From SURF-24 sp964537965 (lineage in GTDB: Bacteria; Bacteroidota; Ignavibacteria; Ignavibacteriales; SURF-24): a DNA stretch of 10,470 bases. The stretch covers positions 1 to 10,470 of the forward strand of contig CAZIDB010000171.1 of the NCBI GenBank assembly GCA_964537965.1, written 5' to 3'. The notes below the pieces were generated by a model. That model was given only the letters and a program-made list of their open reading frames with translations. It did not search any database and was not told the DNA's origin. How positions within the stretch are numbered: the stretch's first letter is position 1; each line of letters starts with the position of its first letter. Positions 7,311 to 10,470 of the stretch are shown here, piece by piece. The translations under genes and the position numbers were made by a program.

Positions 7311-8075
7311 CTATTTATAAGGTAAACCTGTAGAAACCGGGAAGTGCTGTAATTCGTGTTTATACTCTCTCCAACACGGAAGGAATCCATCCATATATTT
7401 CTTGAATCTGTAATTATGTTTCTTTTCCAAAAGATGCACCATTTCATGAACAACAATATATTCAAGGCAGTAAATAGGTCTTTTAGCAAGCTCAAGATTT
7501 AACCATATACGCTTTGTCCTGGTATTGCAGCTTCCCCAGCGTGTTTTCATTATTTTAATTCCAAAGCCAGAAACTGAAACATCCATTCTTGTCTCCCACT
7601 TTTTAATAAACTGTGGAATTAAGTTTTTAAGCTGCTGACGGGACCATTCGTTTAATAAACTTTGTCTTTTTCTTAATGATGTTCCTTTCTTGGTATATAG
7701 TTCAATAGTGTTTTCATTTAGAATTATTTCAGACCTTCCTGTATGAAGAATAATTTTCAGATCATAACGTTTTCCAAAGTGATAATAATATTCATGTTCA
7801 TTATGTAATTCATTTAAGCGCAACTCAGCATCTTTGTATTTGGAACGATGCTTTTTAATCCAGCCCGATTTTGAAGCGGCAAAACTTTTAATGGTTTCCA
7901 AAGGAATTCCTTTAGGTGCGCTTATTTTTACATTTCCATACGGTGGATAAACGATAAGATGAATGTTTTTAATTTCTTTATAAATAACTTCAACAGGAAT
8001 ATCATCTAAAACAATCTGGAATTTCTCATTGATTAAATTCCTGTTCAACAGTTTGTAAAATATATTTGATTTCAT
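7311..8075 (-). CDS. YgjP-like (SprT-related) zinc metallopeptidase
   Basis: This 254-residue protein belongs to the YgjP-like family (DUF45, PF01863; often named SprT-family or M48-family metallopeptidase). The active site is the zincin motif His210-Glu211-x2-His214, with His220 as the likely third ligand in the usual KKHNYRF context. The family hallmark TRWGSCNTRTKRIWLNLEL (178-196) precedes it, and the C-terminal FLPCWREYK segment is also typical. No signal peptide or membrane helix is seen, so it should act in the cytoplasm. Substrates of this family are largely unknown. The start ATG at 8075 has only a weak GGAAA upstream. The gene lies 252 bases downstream of the SRAP gene on the same strand; the gap shows no clear promoter on inspection, so co-transcription is possible but not shown. 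Confidence 0.9.
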   Translation of the reverse strand: MKSNIFYKLLNRNLINEKFQIVLDDIPVEVIYKEIKNIHLIVYPPYGNVKISAPKGIPLETIKSFAASKSGWIKKHRSKYKDAELRLNELHNEHEYYYHFGKRYDLKIILHTGRSEIILNENTIELYTKKGTSLRKRQSLLNEWSRQQLKNLIPQFIKKWETRMDVSVSGFGIKIMKTRWGSCNTRTKRIWLNLELAKRPIYCLEYIVVHEMVHLLEKKHNYRFKKYMDGFLPCWREYKHELQHFPVSTGLPYK

Positions 8076-8327
8076 TTTTCCAGTATTTTCATTAGGAAAT
8101 ATTTCATGATTTTTTTAGCAGGGTAAAGTTAAATTAAAAGTAAGAGTAATGAAAAGAAATAATGAAGAGCAATTATTCATTCCAGCACATCTGAATAAAA
8201 TTATATCTGGAAGTACAAAAGCAAAACGATAATAGTTTACTTCAAAGGACATTTAATTCGTTAATTAAAAATTCTGCAAAGAAACAGATGACTAACATTA
8301 AAAATTATTTCTTAACCCACATTAAAG

Positions 8328-8930
8328 TTAATCATCGGCCAATTCCATTTCCATTTTCTTCTGATCATCAAACGGAATTAATCTTTCCAGATTTTTTTCA
8401 TTATCATCATTTAAAAAACTAATAGCATCATCAAAATCAAGAATCACCGGCATCCTGTGATGTATCTTTTCTATAAATTTATTCGGGGTGGTAGTAATTA
8501 AGGAAGCAAATATCATGTCATCTTTATCTCTATGATAAATTGCAGGCACAAAGAAAATATCATTATCGGGCAAAAATATCCTGTACTTCACCTTCTTTTT
8601 GTTTTCTGTCTTCCATTCGTAAAAACCTGTCATTGGCACAATACATTTATTTTTTGATAATAGTGTATTCCAATATGTTTTCTCTTTAATCGTTTCAATT
8701 CTTGAGTTGAAAATGAGAGGAGAATCTTCCTTAAATTTTATTCCCCAGTTTACTTTTATCAAATGATAGACATCTTGCTTAAGTAAAACACTCATGATCT
8801 TTTCAGTAGGTCTGATATCCTCATTGCTTCTTTTCGCAATGTCATCCTCAACAATAATTTCAAGTCCATTCTGCTTGAATAAATCAATTACTGATAATTC
8901 AATTTTCTTACTCTCAAACCTGCCACACAT
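8328..8930 (-). CDS. SRAP-family protein (YedK/HMCES type), abasic-site DNA crosslinking
   Basis: This 200-residue protein belongs to the SOS response-associated peptidase family, whose members crosslink to abasic sites in single-stranded DNA through the N-terminal Cys and shield them. The catalytic Cys2 follows Met1 directly, as required after Met removal. Other family positions are Asn36, the NSRIET segment (75-80; the usual form is NARAET), Glu105 in GFYEWK and His157 in IHHRMPVIL. The family's YNIAPTQ motif is altered here to NEDIRPTE, a modest departure. The start is firm because Cys2 must be residue 2, and AAAGGA lies at 8937-8942 on this strand, 6 bases before the ATG. I see no LexA-type box upstream. 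The acidic C-terminal tail after residue 170 is family-variable. Catalytic residues appear complete, so activity is expected. Confidence 0.92.
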   Translation of the reverse strand: MCGRFESKKIELSVIDLFKQNGLEIIVEDDIAKRSNEDIRPTEKIMSVLLKQDVYHLIKVNWGIKFKEDSPLIFNSRIETIKEKTYWNTLLSKNKCIVPMTGFYEWKTENKKKVKYRIFLPDNDIFFVPAIYHRDKDDMIFASLITTTPNKFIEKIHHRMPVILDFDDAISFLNDDNEKNLERLIPFDDQKKMEMELADD

Positions 8931-9028
8931 TCATAATCCTTTCAAATTGTTTTGATTTAATATAAATAACTTTCTGGCTTAGCGCTAAATGGTTGGGATA
9001 AAAATATTAAAATTAGGACCAACGTAAG

Positions 9029-9061
9029 TTTGATTTTTTATAGAAGGAAATGCTATATTTG
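9029..9061 (+). promoter_or_regulatory. Bacteroidota-type promoter ahead of the split tRNA
   Basis: TTTG at 9029-9032 and TATATTTG at 9054-9061 match the TTTG / TAnnTTTG consensus known from Bacteroidota. The spacer is 21 bases, a little longer than the usual 19 or so. It points toward the tRNA start at 9170, about 100 bases away, and no other gene lies between. After the break in the tRNA, transcription from here would run on toward the integrase gene. Confidence 0.45.
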
Positions 9062-9169
9062 TAGTGAAATGTTGGTTAGGTTAAGATTAAGATTAAGGGT
9101 TGAATAAAGGATCGGAAAAATTTAAGAATTGATTTAAAGGGATTTAATTTTTTTTTTGAGTTAACGATT

Positions 9170-9215
9170 GGGGCTATAGCTCAGCTGGGAGAGCGCTTGA
9201 ATGGCATTCAAGAGG
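9170..9215 (+). pseudogene. tRNA-Ala(GGC), 5' part only, broken after the anticodon arm
   Basis: The first 46 bases follow a bacterial tRNA-Ala. There is an acceptor 5' strand GGGGCTA (9170-9176), a D arm with stems GCTC (9179-9182) and GAGC (9191-9194), and an anticodon stem CTTGA (9196-9200) with TCAAG (9208-9212). The loop ATGGCAT (9201-9207) places anticodon GGC at 9203-9205. AGG of the variable loop follows, and then the tRNA pattern is lost. The expected T stem does not pair (TCATT against TTTTT), and there is no 3' acceptor strand complementary to GGGGCTA in the next 100 bases. A T-loop-like TTCAAATC at about 9222 is probably chance. The break coincides with an integrase gene downstream, so I read it as a mobile-element junction. 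A functional tRNA from this copy is not expected unless it is restored elsewhere. Confidence 0.8.
9196..9215 (+). other. Probable attachment-site core (attL) in the tRNA anticodon arm
   Basis: The last tRNA-like bases before the sequence diverges are the anticodon arm, an imperfect palindrome of the kind tyrosine recombinases use as a crossover site. I infer the crossover lies here. The matching repeat should occur at the far end of the element, outside this window, so the core length cannot be fixed. Confidence 0.45.
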
Positions 9216-9265
9216 AATCATTTCAAATCTTTTTCTTTTCTCAATATTTCAGCTAAATGATAAGT

Positions 9266-9321
9266 CTTTTGTTCAGTAATAATCACTTTTTAAGCTACTT
9301 CTTTGAACAAAAGGAGGCTTA
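9266..9321 (+). promoter_or_regulatory. Overlapping RNA hairpins masking the integrase Shine-Dalgarno
   Basis: Two alternative stems involve the ribosome-binding site AAAGGAGG (9310-9317). In hairpin A, CTTTTGTTCA (9266-9275) pairs exactly with TGAACAAAAG (9304-9313). In hairpin B, TAAGC (9291-9295) pairs with GCTTA (9317-9321), and after a two-base bulge CTTCTTT (9298-9304) pairs with AAAGGAG (9310-9316), including one U-G pair, around a 5-base loop. B covers the whole Shine-Dalgarno, while A leaves its 3' half free. The two cannot form together. Translational control of the integrase is an inference from this geometry. Confidence 0.5.
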
Positions 9322-9323
9322 TT

Positions 9324-10340
9324 ATGTTTTTATTTTTACGAAACCAAGTTTATTACTTTGAGTATTTTGATGAAACTGAAAACCGAATTAAAAGAGTTTC
9401 TACAAAATGCCGTAAAAAAAATGAAGCAATAAAATTTCTTACTACCTTTAAAGAAAAACTTCAGAATAAACCTAAAACGAATTTTATTTTACTTAATGAC
9501 TTTAAGAAATTATATCTTGAGAATACAAGGATAACTTGTTCTCAAAAATATGTTGAAAGCATTGAAGTTGCATTCACATTACTTGAAAGAGATTTCGGAA
9601 ATGTGTCTTTGTCCAAATTTTGTTATTCTCAGCTTGAAAGGTTTTTCAATAAAACATTTCAAAGAACTAATTATGGAGCAAAACTTTATCTTAATACTCT
9701 TAGAAGTGCATTTCAAAAAGCTGTTCAATGGAATTATTTTTCTGAAAATCCATTGTTAAAAATAAAACTACCTAAGATTCCAAAGAATAATCCATTATTT
9801 GTAAATGAAATTGAACTTAATGATATAATAAATCAAGAAAATCAACAGACCTTAAAAGACGTTTATCTATTTGCCTTTCATACTGGGATGCGATTAGGTG
9901 AAATTACTAATCTAAAGTGGTCACAAATTGATTTCTCTGAAAGAATAATAAGTGTGGTAAATACAGAAGACTTTACCACAAAAGGAAAGAAAGAAAGGAT
10001 TATTCCGATAAATGAAAGACTATTCTTTATTCTATCAAATAGACTTCCGAAGATAATGGACATTAGTAAGGATGTTTACTTGTTTAATAAGAACGGATTT
10101 AAATTCAATGAAGATTATATAAGCAAACAATTCAAAAAAGCTTTAAGAAAGACTAATCTTAAACCTGCAATTCACTTTCACGATTTACGTCATTCATTTG
10201 CTTCTAATCTTGTAATGAAGGGAGTTCCGCTTTATACGGTTATGGAATTGTTAGGACATCAGGATATTAAAACGACTCAAATCTATTCACATCTAAAAAT
10301 GGATAATTTGAAAGATGCAGTTAGAGTATTGGAAGGATAA
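9324..10340 (+). CDS. Tyrosine recombinase (phage/integrative-element integrase)
   Basis: This 338-residue site-specific recombinase would insert and excise the mobile element that enters at the tRNA-Ala. The N-terminus (about 1-50) looks like an arm-type DNA-binding domain, residues about 53-150 are the core-binding SAM-like domain, and the catalytic domain follows. The catalytic set is complete: Arg190 in HTGMRLGEI, probable Lys220 in the TTKGKKERIIPI hairpin, His286 and Arg289 in HDLRHSFAS, His312 in LLGHQD, and nucleophile Tyr321 in QIYSH. I chose ATG 9324 over an in-frame TTG at 9303 because AAAGGAGG (9310-9317) ends 6 bases before the ATG and lies inside the longer reading. The gene appears more AT-rich than its neighbours and has the strongest Shine-Dalgarno here, both consistent with foreign origin. 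The host promoter of the broken tRNA may drive it. Confidence 0.93.
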   Translation: MFLFLRNQVYYFEYFDETENRIKRVSTKCRKKNEAIKFLTTFKEKLQNKPKTNFILLNDFKKLYLENTRITCSQKYVESIEVAFTLLERDFGNVSLSKFCYSQLERFFNKTFQRTNYGAKLYLNTLRSAFQKAVQWNYFSENPLLKIKLPKIPKNNPLFVNEIELNDIINQENQQTLKDVYLFAFHTGMRLGEITNLKWSQIDFSERIISVVNTEDFTTKGKKERIIPINERLFFILSNRLPKIMDISKDVYLFNKNGFKFNEDYISKQFKKALRKTNLKPAIHFHDLRHSFASNLVMKGVPLYTVMELLGHQDIKTTQIYSHLKMDNLKDAVRVLEG

Positions 10341-10378
10341 AAAAAAGAGTGCTGAAAGTATTTATAAATAATTGTTAT

Positions 10379-10394
10379 AAGCAATACTGCTTTT
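10379..10394 (+). terminator. Weak possible terminator after the integrase gene
   Basis: AAGCA (10379-10383) and TGCTT (10388-10392) form a 5-bp stem with a 4-base loop, followed by only two more T residues and then A residues. It is placed 39 bases after the stop codon, which suits a terminator, but the stem is short and the T-run poor. Confidence 0.25.
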
Positions 10395-10470
10395 AAAATT
10401 GATGCAGACGAACGGAAAAAGGCTTAGAAACGATTTAAATTAAAGACTTATAAAACTAAATGCTTTTAGG

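Noticed and set aside
8149..8232. 27-codon open frame between the SRAP and metallopeptidase genes
   Set aside because: Only a poor ribosome-binding site, no recognisable motif, and short frames like this are common in AT-rich gaps.
9170..9250. A complete but unusual tRNA-Ala with a T-loop at TTCAAATC
   Set aside because: The flanking T-stem strands do not pair and there is no 3' acceptor strand to match GGGGCTA.
9303..9323. Upstream TTG start for the integrase, adding seven residues
   Set aside because: The added codons are the Shine-Dalgarno AAAGGAGG itself, which is well spaced for the ATG at 9324.

Overview
The window looks like a chromosomal segment of an AT-rich bacterium of the Bacteroidota/Ignavibacteria (FCB) kind. 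This rests on several things: a fused SpmA-SpmB membrane protein in what is probably a non-sporulating genome; weak or absent Shine-Dalgarno sequences at several genes; a TTTG / TAnnTTTG-type promoter ahead of a tRNA; and long AT-rich intergenic regions carrying palindromic repeats. The assignment is an inference, not a proof.

Layout. Positions 1-373 hold no gene but contain palindromes and a CAATT-rich degenerate repeat. A translationally coupled pair follows on the + strand: an SpmA-SpmB nucleoside-recognition (Gate) membrane protein with an unusual soluble insertion (374-2005), and a D-2-hydroxyacid dehydrogenase of the glyoxylate/hydroxypyruvate reductase type (2005-2961). The convergent gap 2962-3328 carries a perfect 12-bp hairpin and a three-tier nested palindrome. 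On the - strand, a soluble PAS histidine kinase (6427-5156) directly abuts a large response regulator (5155-3329). The regulator has three receiver domains, of which only the third keeps its phospho-acceptor Asp, and it ends in a STAS domain rather than a DNA-binding domain. Kinase and regulator probably form one cytosolic signalling route that feeds into partner switching.

Divergent from the kinase is a small membrane protein with a bacterial PH domain and a C-terminal zinc ribbon (6659-7276). Two - strand genes follow that may both relate to DNA-protein crosslinks: a YgjP/SprT-like zinc metallopeptidase (8075-7311) and an SRAP-family protein (YedK/HMCES type, 8930-8328).

The right end is a junction with a mobile element. 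A tRNA-Ala(GGC) gene starts normally at 9170 but breaks off just after its anticodon arm (about 9215). A complete tyrosine recombinase gene (9324-10340) begins 108 bases further on and reads away from the break. The integrase start lies inside two overlapping potential RNA hairpins that mask its strong Shine-Dalgarno. The element continues past the window, so its cargo and far end are not visible.

The most interesting items are the split tRNA/integrase junction, the hairpin-masked integrase start, the response regulator with one live and two dead receivers plus STAS, and the nested palindromic repeat.
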